Assembly (NCBI GenBank): GCA_031373545.1 | Contig: JANMMT010000170.1 | Coordinates: 1-13,834, forward strand | Direction of reading: 5' to 3' | Source: JADCCX01 sp031373545 | GTDB lineage: Bacteria > Pseudomonadota > Alphaproteobacteria > Rhizobiales > Beijerinckiaceae | DNA length: 13,834 nucleotides | Shown: positions 1 to 6,566 of the stretch, one piece after another | Layout of the letters: each line of letters starts with the position of its first letter | Position numbering within the stretch: the stretch's first letter is position 1 | Made by a program: the position numbers and the translations under genes | Notes under the pieces: model-generated | Seen by the model: only the letters and a program-made list of their open reading frames with translations | What the model was told of the DNA's origin: nothing | Database searches by the model: none

Positions 1-363
1 GCGGGCCTCCTCCATGGGTACCCACTGCGGCCATTCCGCCTTGCGCTGGACCGTGGCTTCACCGCGCCATGTGTATTCCTGCGCGCCGACCGAAATCTCG
101 TAGCGCAGCATCGTGCCACCATCCTCGACGAAGTAGAGGAACTTGGCGTCCGAATCGATCACGATGGAGCCTGGCTCCTGCCCCGTGTTGTTCTTCATGC
201 GCACGCGCATGCGGAAGGGATCCTGGTTGCGGCTGTGCGCGGGCATCAGCGACAGCAATTCCACATCCTTGGCCGACAGGCGCGGATCGGGGAACGTTTC
301 GGTGCGGCAGGCGGCAAGGGCCGAAGCCGACAGAAGGGCAATCGCGATCAGTTTGAGGCGCAT
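1..363 (-). CDS. L,D-transpeptidase-family lipoprotein, N-terminal part (partial at window edge)
   Basis: Reading leftwards from the ATG at 363-361, the frame stays open for 121 codons to the window edge. The N-terminus is a lipoprotein signal: MRLK, a hydrophobic stretch, then the lipobox LAAC with Cys19 as the likely lipidated residue. Residues about 62-90 carry GSIVIDSDAKFLYFVEDGG and then RYEISVG, the strand pattern that opens the YkuD (ErfK/YbiS/YcfS/YnhG) L,D-transpeptidase domain. Such enzymes make 3-3 peptidoglycan cross-links or anchor proteins to the wall in the periplasm. The catalytic His and Cys motifs would lie beyond the window, so activity cannot be judged. A GGAA sequence sits five bases before the start. 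The gene is divergent from the deacetylase at 485, with 121 bp between them. The family call is from recognition and is fairly secure. Confidence 0.75.
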   Translation of the reverse strand, partial: MRLKLIAIALLSASALAACRTETFPDPRLSAKDVELLSLMPAHSRNQDPFRMRVRMKNNTGQEPGSIVIDSDAKFLYFVEDGGTMLRYEISVGAQEYTWRGEATVQRKAEWPQWVPMEEAR

Positions 364-428
364 AGTTTCCACGTTATCCAGAAATTTATCTATCTATGAA
401 CGCACGTATCAGCATTTTGTTCAAAAAT

Positions 429-469
429 CGAGTGTATTAAGGCAACACTCGCCATGTTGCGTTGCAACG
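429..469. promoter_or_regulatory. Nested inverted repeats in a divergent intergenic region
   Basis: The 121-bp gap between the divergent lipoprotein and deacetylase genes is AT-richer than its flanks and holds three overlapping dyads. CGAGTGT (429-435) pairs with ACACTCG (445-451). GCAACA (442-447) pairs with TGTTGC (455-460). CGTTGCAACG (460-469) is a perfect 10-bp palindrome. The first two share bases 445-447, so they are mutually exclusive as hairpins. They could be operators, or an alternative-fold leader for the deacetylase gene starting at 485. I cannot place a convincing -35/-10 pair here. Confidence 0.35.
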
Positions 470-484
470 TGATAGTTATGCCGC

Positions 485-1414
485 ATGACCACGTTGCTTC
501 TGTGCCACGACGCTTTTGCCGACCATGAGGTGCCTGAGGGACATCCCGAACGCCCGGCCCGCTACAGGGCGGTGTGCGACGCGCTGGCCGGCACTGCCTT
601 TGACAGGCTCAAACGCGAGCAGGTGCAGCAAGGCAGCACCGAGGCAGCCAAGTTGGTGCATGCCTCGGCTTACATCGACGAGATCTTCGACATTTCCCCC
701 GGCGAGGGATTCGTCGGTATCGACAGCGATACCTTCGTGTCGGCAGGCACGCGCGAGGCTGTGCTGCGCGCCATGGGCGGGGTGACCCGCGCCGTGGAAG
801 CTGTGTTTGCCGGTGAAGCGCGCAACGCCTTTGTCGTCTCGCGTCCGCCGGGGCACCACGCCGAGCATGCCAAGGCGATGGGTTTCTGCTTTGTCAACAC
901 GGCGGCATTGGCTGCGCGCCTGGCGCAGCGCAGTTACGGCGCGGAGCGTGTTGCGATCATCGATTGGGATGTTCACCACGGAAATGGCACGCAGGACATC
1001 TTCTGGTCCGACGCATCGGTGCTTTACGCCTCCACGCATCAGATGCCGCTTTATCCGGGCTCGGGCGAAGCCAGCGAGACAGGCGAGCACGGCACCATTC
1101 TCAATGTGCCCCTGGCGGAAGGCGATGACGGGCTGGCGTTCATGAACGCGTTCAAGGGCGTGATCCTGCCCGCCGTGGTGGCGCACAAGCCTGATCTGAT
1201 TGTCATTTCCGCCGGTTTCGATGCCCATCACCGCGATCCGCTCGGCGGCTTGCGGCTGACGGAGGCGGATTTTGGCTGGGCCACGCGCAAGCTGATGGAT
1301 CTGGCCGACACGCATTGCGGCGGGCGTATCGTTTCCTTGCTCGAGGGCGGTTATGATCTCAAAGGGTTGGGCGACAGCACGGCAGCGCATGTGGCGGCCC
1401 TGATGGAGGGGTGA
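485..1414 (+). CDS. Histone deacetylase-family zinc amidohydrolase
   Basis: 309-residue member of the arginase/deacetylase superfamily, similar to bacterial class II HDAC-like and acetylpolyamine amidohydrolase proteins. These cytoplasmic enzymes remove acetyl groups from polyamines, proteins or small molecules; the substrate cannot be read from sequence. All active-site motifs are present: RPPGHH with the His pair at 124-125, DWDVHHGNGT with zinc ligands Asp162 and His164, SAGFDAH with the third ligand Asp246, and GGYD with the catalytic Tyr290. Length is normal for the family. The ATG at 485 is used because the protein then starts just before the conserved HPERPAR segment. The ATG at 478 is in another frame, and no clear ribosome-binding site is seen. 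The gene converges on the MBL-fold gene, with 20 bp between stops. Confidence 0.92.
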   Translation: MTTLLLCHDAFADHEVPEGHPERPARYRAVCDALAGTAFDRLKREQVQQGSTEAAKLVHASAYIDEIFDISPGEGFVGIDSDTFVSAGTREAVLRAMGGVTRAVEAVFAGEARNAFVVSRPPGHHAEHAKAMGFCFVNTAALAARLAQRSYGAERVAIIDWDVHHGNGTQDIFWSDASVLYASTHQMPLYPGSGEASETGEHGTILNVPLAEGDDGLAFMNAFKGVILPAVVAHKPDLIVISAGFDAHHRDPLGGLRLTEADFGWATRKLMDLADTHCGGRIVSLLEGGYDLKGLGDSTAAHVAALMEG

Positions 1415-1434
1415 GTCTAACCCCAGCCAGAACC

Positions 1435-2382
1435 TTAGCCCTGCAGCGCCTTCCACATCTCCACATCACGCTCGGCTGTCCAGATCAGCGGATGGGCCAC
1501 GCCGGAGGCCTCGTCAAAGGCGCGCGACACGTTGAACGGCAAGCAATGCTCGTAGATCGCGTAGCTGCCGAAAGGGCCATCCATGGCGCGGCGCACGGCG
1601 GCGAATGCGGCTTTCAGATCATCGCCCCGCGCCACGGCCACCTTCACCGTGCCATACAGCGCCTGCAGAAAGCTTTTGGTGCCATCCATCGCCGCTTGCA
1701 CCTTGTCCGCGCCGACCAGGGCATCGCCGCGCCCCGGCACGAGCGCGACCGGGGTGTAGGCGCGCAGTTTCTCGATCGTCGCAGGCCATTGCGCCAGATG
1801 CCCATCGCCGCAATAGCAGGCGGATTTGTATTCCACGAGATCGCCAGAGAACATGACACCGCAATCGGGCAGCCAGGCGATCGTGTCGCCCGCCGTATGC
1901 CCACGTCCGGGATGGCTGATGCGCACCTCGCGGCTCCCCAGCCAGATGCTGAGCGTGCCCTCAAACGTCAGCGTCGGCCAGGTGAGGCCAGGTATGGTCT
2001 CCTGCCCGCGAAACAGGCGGGGAAAGCGCCCGATCTCGCTCGCCATATCCTGTGCGCCGCGTTCCACGATCAGCTCGCGCGTGCTGCTGGAGGCGATGAT
2101 CATCTTCGCATCTTTGTAGGCTGAAGCCCCCAGCACCCGCACCGCGTGATAATGCGAGAGCAGCACGTGGGTGATGGGCTTGTCGGTGACAGAGCGAACG
2201 CACTGGATCACGGCCTGTGCCATCGCAGGCGTCGCCTGCGCATCGACGATCAGCACGCCGTCATCGCCCACCACGACGCCCGTGTTGGGGTCACCCTGCG
2301 CCGTGAAGGCATAAACGCCCGGCCCGATGGCGCTAAAGGAAATCACCTTGTCCGCAAGGTCGGTGGTGGAGGCAAAACTCAT
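1435..2382 (-). CDS. MBL-fold metallo-hydrolase with atypical metal motif
   Basis: 315-residue metallo-beta-lactamase-fold protein. The N-terminal half carries GVLIVDAQAT followed by LSHYHAVRVLGASAY (His77 and His79). GRGHTAGD gives His162 and MFSGDLV gives Asp181. The family motif HxHxDH reads HYHAVR here, so the Asp-His pair that normally binds the second zinc is absent. The usual late PGHG reads PGRG, with Arg at about 218. One metal site may remain, so the reaction is unclear. The ATG at 2382-2380 overlaps the CoA-transferase stop as ATGA and has AGGA eight bases upstream, which favours it over an in-frame ATG at 2415 inside that gene. It is last in the minus-strand cluster. No signal peptide is evident. 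I have seen similar HYHAVR proteins annotated simply as MBL-fold hydrolases. Confidence 0.88.
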   Translation of the reverse strand: MSFASTTDLADKVISFSAIGPGVYAFTAQGDPNTGVVVGDDGVLIVDAQATPAMAQAVIQCVRSVTDKPITHVLLSHYHAVRVLGASAYKDAKMIIASSSTRELIVERGAQDMASEIGRFPRLFRGQETIPGLTWPTLTFEGTLSIWLGSREVRISHPGRGHTAGDTIAWLPDCGVMFSGDLVEYKSACYCGDGHLAQWPATIEKLRAYTPVALVPGRGDALVGADKVQAAMDGTKSFLQALYGTVKVAVARGDDLKAAFAAVRRAMDGPFGSYAIYEHCLPFNVSRAFDEASGVAHPLIWTAERDVEMWKALQG

Positions 2383-3572
2383 GGCGCTGTCCTGACTTGA
2401 ATTGTTCCGCCCCACTGATGGTCGGCCAGAATGCTGGCCCGGTCGCCGTCAAGCGCAGGGCTTGCACGTTTCGATACCTGCGGCGTGCCATCCATGAGGA
2501 TGGGCCCACGCACTGACGGAATGTGGCCGCCCTTTGCTTGATGAGATGGCAATTGCACAACCAGCCCGCGCGCTATGGCTTGCGGGTCGGCAAAAACCTC
2601 GCTCACCGTGTTGATCGGTCCAGCGGGCACTTTGGCTGCCTCGAAGAGGGCGAGCATGTCGTCGCGCCCGAAGGTTTGCGTCACGGCCGCAATGCGCGCG
2701 GCGATGGTGGTGCGCGCGGCGATGCGGCCCGCATTGGTGGCGTAGGCAGGTTCATTCGCGATGTCCGATGCCCCCAGCGCCAGCATGGCATCACGAAACT
2801 GCCGGTCATTGCCGCAAGCAAGGATGAGGTGACCATCACGCGCGGGAAAGACCGCATAAGGCACGATGTTGGGATGCGCATTGCCTAGCCGCCGGGGCGG
2901 CTGACCCGAGACGAGCGCATTCATCGCCTGGTTGCCCAGCACGGCGGCCTGCGCCTCGAACAACGCGCAGTCGATGGTGGTGCCCAAGCCCGTTGCATCG
3001 CGTTGGCGCAGGGCAGCCAGCACCGCCACACTGGTGTACATGCCGGTGAAGATGTCGGCAGTGGCGTAGCCGGCCTTGAGCGGCGGGCCCTCGGGCTCGC
3101 CCGTGATCGACATGACGCCCGCCATGCCCTGGATCATGAAATCATAGCCCGCGCGTTCGGCGTAAGGCCCGGTCTGGCCAAAGCCGGTGATGGACGCATA
3201 GATCAGGCGCGGATGCGCGGCGCGCAGACTTTCTGCATCCAAGCCATATTTGGCGAGCCCTCCGACCTTGAAGTTCTCCACCAGCACATCCGCGTGGGCC
3301 GCCAACCGCTTGACGATGGCGATGTCTTCCGCCCGTCTGAAATCCAGCGCAATGGAGCGCTTGCCCCGGTTGCAGGCATGAAAATAAGCAGCGGAGAGAT
3401 GCGCGCTGTCTGCACCTTCCACAAACGGCGGCCCCCATTGGCGCGTGTCGTCGCCCTGCGGGCTTTCCACCTTGATGACATCCGCGCCCAGATCGCCGAG
3501 CGTCTGTCCGACCCATGGCCCGGCCAATATGCGTGCCAGTTCCAGCACGCGCAGGCCTGCGAGCGGCTTCAT
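2379..3572 (-). CDS. CaiB/BaiF family (class III) CoA-transferase
   Basis: 397-residue family III CoA-transferase. These enzymes move CoA from an acyl-CoA donor to a carboxylic acid through an enzyme-bound aspartyl anhydride. It opens with the family signature LAGLRVLELARILAGPW, then DLGADVIKVESPQGDDTR and NRGKRSIALDF. GYATADIFTGMY contains Asp173, aligning with the catalytic Asp of formyl-CoA transferase. RRLGNAHPNIVPYAVFP is also typical. The length matches the family. The ATG at 3572 overlaps the stop of the membrane-protein gene (ATGA), and its own stop overlaps the MBL gene start, so the three genes look translationally coupled. The acid is not defined by sequence. Because gcdH lies upstream on the same strand, glutarate is a reasonable guess, as in the glutarate-CoA transferase (SUGCT) branch of this family. 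That link is inference. Confidence 0.93.
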   Translation of the reverse strand: MKPLAGLRVLELARILAGPWVGQTLGDLGADVIKVESPQGDDTRQWGPPFVEGADSAHLSAAYFHACNRGKRSIALDFRRAEDIAIVKRLAAHADVLVENFKVGGLAKYGLDAESLRAAHPRLIYASITGFGQTGPYAERAGYDFMIQGMAGVMSITGEPEGPPLKAGYATADIFTGMYTSVAVLAALRQRDATGLGTTIDCALFEAQAAVLGNQAMNALVSGQPPRRLGNAHPNIVPYAVFPARDGHLILACGNDRQFRDAMLALGASDIANEPAYATNAGRIAARTTIAARIAAVTQTFGRDDMLALFEAAKVPAGPINTVSEVFADPQAIARGLVVQLPSHQAKGGHIPSVRGPILMDGTPQVSKRASPALDGDRASILADHQWGGTIQVRTAP

Positions 3573-3967
3573 TCAAAAAACCTTGCGTGCAGCAGGGGAA
3601 AGAGTGCGCAGGCGATCTGTGCCGAGATTTCAAGTGCACCCATGGGCGTGAAGATCAAGGCCAATTGCGCGGACGTGCTGATGCCCATGAGCATCGCGCC
3701 TAGCAGCATTTCACTGAGACGCAGCAGGGTGAACATCACGCCGCCCATGATCAGCCGTGCGCCACGCGCTGTGGGCACTGCGAAGCGACGCACCGCCCAG
3801 CCCGTCACCCACCACGCATAGGCCAGCATGATCGGCAATTCGATCAGCACGAGCAGGTTGCGCCCAAAGCCATGCTGCACCAGCAGCAACCGCAGACTGC
3901 CCAGCAGAAACCCCAGGCCAAAGAGCAGCACGAAAAAGACAAGGCCAGCCTGGAGGGCGCGGGACAT
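3569..3967 (-). CDS. Small four-helix inner-membrane protein, uncharacterised
   Basis: 132 residues, nearly all hydrophobic, with about four membrane segments: residues 9-28 (LVFFVLLFGLGFLLG), 38-56 (LLVLIELPIMLAYAWWVTGW), 72-94 and 105-125. It resembles a common proteobacterial hypothetical family with a GxxLGxxR segment in helix 1 and ARWxxRRF-like text after helix 2 (here GWAVRRFAV). No function is known to me. The ATG at 3967 is chosen because GGTGAG sits five bases upstream; an in-frame GTG at 3976 would add three residues. The stop overlaps the CoA-transferase start by four bases, so the two are probably co-translated. It could be mistaken for a TRAP DctQ subunit because a TRAP-type binding protein lies upstream, but the sequence does not look like DctQ to me and a 149-bp gap separates them. 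Confidence 0.8.
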   Translation of the reverse strand: MSRALQAGLVFFVLLFGLGFLLGSLRLLLVQHGFGRNLLVLIELPIMLAYAWWVTGWAVRRFAVPTARGARLIMGGVMFTLLRLSEMLLGAMLMGISTSAQLALIFTPMGALEISAQIACALFPLLHARFFE

Positions 3968-4084
3968 GAGGCTCACCGCATCACATGACGACGTGCGGAT
4001 CGGACAGCAAGAATGATACGGATTGTCATACCCTCAACATGCGACTTCGTCGTGACGCGAGCAAGTCACTTTCACCCCGCTTAT

Positions 4085-4138
4085 CTCAAGGATTGCAACT
4101 ACCTTATGGATTGCAACTACCTTATGGATTGCATGCGC
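4085..4138. repeat. 18-bp tandem repeat across the 3' end of the TRAP-type gene
   Basis: Three 18-bp units lie head to tail: 4085-4102, 4103-4120 and 4121-4138. The first two differ only near their 5' ends (ctcaa against cttat). The third matches the second for 13 bases (cttatggattgca) and then diverges into coding sequence. On the minus strand the unit is exactly six codons, so the text Q-S-I-R-stop is repeated: MQSIR-stop, LQSIR-stop, LQSLR-stop. The gene therefore ends in a duplicated tail containing its own stop codon. Confidence 0.85.
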
Positions 4139-5163
4139 AACCACGGCCCGGCTTTGGCTTGCGCCGCGCGGTAGGATGCCACGATGCGCACGTTGGCTTC
4201 GCCTGTGTTGGCGATGGCGTCGAGCACGTCCTGTGCCACCAGCGCGGCGCGCTCCAGAATGTCGGCAGGCCAGGCCATGGGCCTGGCTCCTTCCGTCAGC
4301 AACTGGCGCAGGGCTTCGGCGTTGGCCCGCGCGGCTTCGGCGAGGCCGATATCATGCTCGGCCCGTGCGGCGGTCTCGATGATCACCCGCAGGTGTTCGG
4401 GGAGACTGCGCCACAACGGAGCGCCGATCAGGAGTTCGCTCGCGCCATTGGGCTTGTTGAAGCCGGGGTAGGCCAGATGCGGCGCGACTCTGTGAAAGCC
4501 GAGGGGCAGGTCATTGACGGGGGCCAGCACCTCCGCCGCATCGATCACGCCGCGCTCGAGCGCCTGATAGGTCTCTCCCGGCGGGATGACCACTGGCACG
4601 ACGCCGAGGCGCTTCATCACCTCGCCGCCAAGTCCGGTGACCCGCATGCGCAGGCCCGCAAGGTCCGCCATGCTCTGCATTGGTTTGCGAAACCAGCCGC
4701 CCGTGGAGGCCCCGGTGTTGCCTGCGAGCAGCGGCTTGACGTTGAAGGGCGTATACAGCGCATCCCACAGCGCTTGCCCCTCGTGGTCGATCCAGCCCGC
4801 ATGAGCTGTGGGCGACAAGCCGAAGGGTGCGGTGGTGAACAGGGGCGCCGCAGTCATCTTGCCCTGCCAGAACAGGCTGGCGCTGTGGCCCATCTCCACA
4901 GTCGCCGTGGAGACCGCATCGAACACCTGCAAGGCAGGCACCACCTCGCCCGCTGCGAAGAGGCTGATCTCCAGCGCACCCTGGCTCATGGCATTGATGC
5001 GGCGCACGAGGCGCGCGGCGGTGGTGCCTGGCCCCACAAGATTGCGCGGCCATGAGGTGACGCAGCGCCATTGCAGCGGCGTCTGCGCGCGCACCACGCT
5101 GGGCATCGCGATGAGGGCCAGGCCTGATAGCACGCCGCGCCGCGTGGGGGTGATGCGCGTCAC
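4117..5163 (-). CDS. TRAP transporter substrate-binding protein, DctP/TakP type
   Basis: 348-residue periplasmic binding protein with a twin-arginine signal (TRRGVLSGLALIAM, Arg8-Arg9; cleavage probably after VRA at 26). The mature protein follows the TakP-like pattern: VTSWPRN, AARLVRRINAMSQG, AAGEVVPALQVFDAVS, EMGHSASLFWQGK, then GNTGASTGGWF, GLRMRVTGLGGEV and VIDAAEVLAPVNDL. Arg174 matches the carboxylate-binding Arg of the DctP fold. Relative to TakP proteins as I recall them, the Q of NTGVQMGGW is Ser153 and the W of ATEW is Val212. Both positions are thought to coordinate sodium and the 2-oxo acid, so the ligand may differ. No DctQ or DctM membrane gene is in the window. The GTG start overlaps the thiE stop (GTGA) and no ATG is available. 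The last codons lie in an 18-bp tandem repeat. Confidence 0.9.
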   Translation of the reverse strand: MTRITPTRRGVLSGLALIAMPSVVRAQTPLQWRCVTSWPRNLVGPGTTAARLVRRINAMSQGALEISLFAAGEVVPALQVFDAVSTATVEMGHSASLFWQGKMTAAPLFTTAPFGLSPTAHAGWIDHEGQALWDALYTPFNVKPLLAGNTGASTGGWFRKPMQSMADLAGLRMRVTGLGGEVMKRLGVVPVVIPPGETYQALERGVIDAAEVLAPVNDLPLGFHRVAPHLAYPGFNKPNGASELLIGAPLWRSLPEHLRVIIETAARAEHDIGLAEAARANAEALRQLLTEGARPMAWPADILERAALVAQDVLDAIANTGEANVRIVASYRAAQAKAGPWLRMQSIR

Positions 5164-5807
5164 GCGCGGGCCCGGGCGATGGCTTGTGCAAGCGCAAGAG
5201 TGGCCCCTTGCACATCCGGCCCGCCGAACAGCGCGCCAATGACAGCGACGCCATCAGCCCCCGCCTTGATCAGGCTGCCTGCATTGTCCGCCGTGATGCC
5301 GGCAATCGCACCGACCGGCAGCGGCCCAAGCTTGGCGCGGGCATAGGCCGCCAGTTCTGCGAAACCCTCGACGCCAAGGGGAGGATCGGGGTTGTCCTTG
5401 TGGGTTGTGGCAAACACGCCGCCGATGCAGATGTAATCGATAGGCGCGCCCAGCAGCGCATCCACATCCTGAGTTGTCTTGACTGTGACCCCGATGATGG
5501 CGCGTGGGCCGAGCAAAGCGCGGGCGTCATGCGCAGTCATATCCTCGCGCCCCAGATGCACACCATCCGCGCGCACCGCCAGTGCCACATCCACGCGGTC
5601 GTTGATGAGCAGCGGCACGCCTGTTCCCGCCAGTGCCGCGCCGATCACGCGGGCATCTGCAATCATGCACCGGGTGCCCACATTCTTGGCGCGGTACTGC
5701 AGCAGCGTTGCGCCCGCCAGCGCCGCCGCGCGCGCCATCGCCGGCATGTTGCGGCTCTGTCCGATCTGCGGATCGATGATGCCATAAAGCGAGAGATCAA
5801 GGGTCAA
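5160..5807 (-). CDS. thiE: Thiamine phosphate synthase
   Basis: ThiE joins HMP pyrophosphate with thiazole phosphate to make thiamine phosphate in the cytoplasm. Numbered from a TTG start at 5807 (215 residues, normal for the family), the TIM-barrel motifs appear in order: LYGIIDP at the N-terminus, QYRAK 37-41, INDRVDVAL with NDR at 69-71, GVHLGRED 82-89, IGGVFATTHK 128-137, GAIAGI 166-171 and GADGVAVIGA 183-192. The TTG lies one base after the thiM stop (TGA-A-TTG), with GGAAG upstream. An in-frame ATG at 5855 would add 16 residues unlike any ThiE N-terminus and would lie inside thiM. The stop overlaps the TRAP-type gene start by four bases. No TPP riboswitch is seen in front of it. Confidence 0.93.
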   Translation of the reverse strand: MTLDLSLYGIIDPQIGQSRNMPAMARAAALAGATLLQYRAKNVGTRCMIADARVIGAALAGTGVPLLINDRVDVALAVRADGVHLGREDMTAHDARALLGPRAIIGVTVKTTQDVDALLGAPIDYICIGGVFATTHKDNPDPPLGVEGFAELAAYARAKLGPLPVGAIAGITADNAGSLIKAGADGVAVIGALFGGPDVQGATLALAQAIARARA

Positions 5808-5808
5808 T

Positions 5809-6558
5809 TCAGGCTTCCGTCGTGGCTGCGCTGTCTGCGATGCGTGCCAATACATCGATCAGATGGACAACGAAACTGCCCGGTCCGCTTGAAAGCGCGG
5901 CGGCCTCTTCGCCCGCCCTGCCAAACAGGGTGAGCGCCGCCGCCGCGGCATTCACTTGGTCTGGCTCGACAGCGGCGAAGGCCGCAATCACGGCGCCCGC
6001 CGCGCAGCCCATGGCCGTTGCGCGCGCCATCAGGGGGTGGCCCGCCTGCACCTCGGCCTTGCCGGCTGGGCCCTGGATCAGATCTGTCGCTCCCGTCGTG
6101 ATGCGGGTGAGGCCTTGTGGAATGAACGGGGCCAACGCGGCCATTTCTGCAGAATTGCCTTTGATGATGACACCATCCAGCCCCAGAAGCTGGCGTGCAA
6201 GGGACATGCGCAGGGGGGATTGATGCGCGAACACCGGGTCCACGACGATTGGTATCGCACTGCGAATTGGCGCTGCGATCAGTTCAAGAATGGCAGCCTC
6301 GCGGGCGGCGTCCAATGTGCCCAGATTGATGAGCAGCGCCTGCGCAGACCCGCACATCGCGCGCACCTCAGCCGGATGCGTGGCCATCGACACATCGGCA
6401 CCGATCGCCAGCAGCACATTGGCCGTCAGGTTCTGTGCCACCGTGTTGGTCAGGCATTGCACCCTTGGCCGGGATGCCTTGATCCGGCGCAGGATAACCG
6501 TGATGTCGCGTGCCAGCGGCTTGTCCAGATCGCCGTCGGGCACCTCAGAAGCGGGCAC
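5809..6558 (-). CDS. thiM: Hydroxyethylthiazole kinase, short divergent form
   Basis: ThiM phosphorylates 4-methyl-5-hydroxyethylthiazole, salvaging the thiazole half of thiamine and feeding ThiE encoded next door. Visible motifs are VQCLTNTVAQNLTANVLLAIGA (33-54), NLGTLD 78-83, VVDPV 105-109, IKGNSAE 132-138, TGATDLI 155-161 and ATAMGC with the catalytic Cys at 185. At 249 residues it is shorter than the usual 265-270. The stretch between KGN and the TGxxD loop is only about 20 residues, roughly 25-30 fewer than I expect. The usual DPVGAGATPFR text reads DPVFAHQSPLR. The GTG at 6558 begins one base after the gcdH stop. A duplicated in-frame GTG at 6543 is an equally possible start, because a 15-bp tandem repeat covers the junction. 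Family assignment is secure; catalytic competence is less so. Confidence 0.87.
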   Translation of the reverse strand: MPASEVPDGDLDKPLARDITVILRRIKASRPRVQCLTNTVAQNLTANVLLAIGADVSMATHPAEVRAMCGSAQALLINLGTLDAAREAAILELIAAPIRSAIPIVVDPVFAHQSPLRMSLARQLLGLDGVIIKGNSAEMAALAPFIPQGLTRITTGATDLIQGPAGKAEVQAGHPLMARATAMGCAAGAVIAAFAAVEPDQVNAAAAALTLFGRAGEEAAALSSGPGSFVVHLIDVLARIADSAATTEA

Positions 6559-6566
6559 CTCAGAAG
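6537..6566. repeat. Perfect 15-bp tandem duplication over the gcdH stop / thiM start
   Basis: The sequence cgggcacctcagaag occurs twice without a gap at 6537-6551 and 6552-6566. On the minus strand each copy reads CTTCTGAGGTGCCCG, containing the gcdH stop (TGA) followed by GTG. As 15 bases are five codons, the copies stay in frame for thiM and give it two candidate GTG starts, at 6558 and 6543. The upstream copy holds the real gcdH stop. Confidence 0.9.

Noticed and set aside
1408..1424. Hairpin between the convergent deacetylase and MBL genes (GGGGT/ACCCC)
   Set aside because: The stem is only five base pairs with no T-run, so it is too weak to call a terminator.
476..1456. A 326-codon open frame on the minus strand opposite the deacetylase gene
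   Set aside because: It lies antisense to a gene with all catalytic motifs and shows no family signal. It is a codon-bias shadow.
3569..3967. Small membrane protein as the DctQ subunit for the TRAP-type binding protein
   Set aside because: It has four helices like DctQ, but its text resembles another hypothetical family. It is separated from the binding-protein gene by 149 bp and coupled instead to the CoA-transferase.
4042..4069. Short hairpins (CGAC/GTCG and GTGAC/GTCAC) in the gap after the TRAP-type gene
   Set aside because: Stems of four and five base pairs without a T-run are expected by chance in GC-rich DNA. I see no convincing terminator or promoter in 3968-4116.
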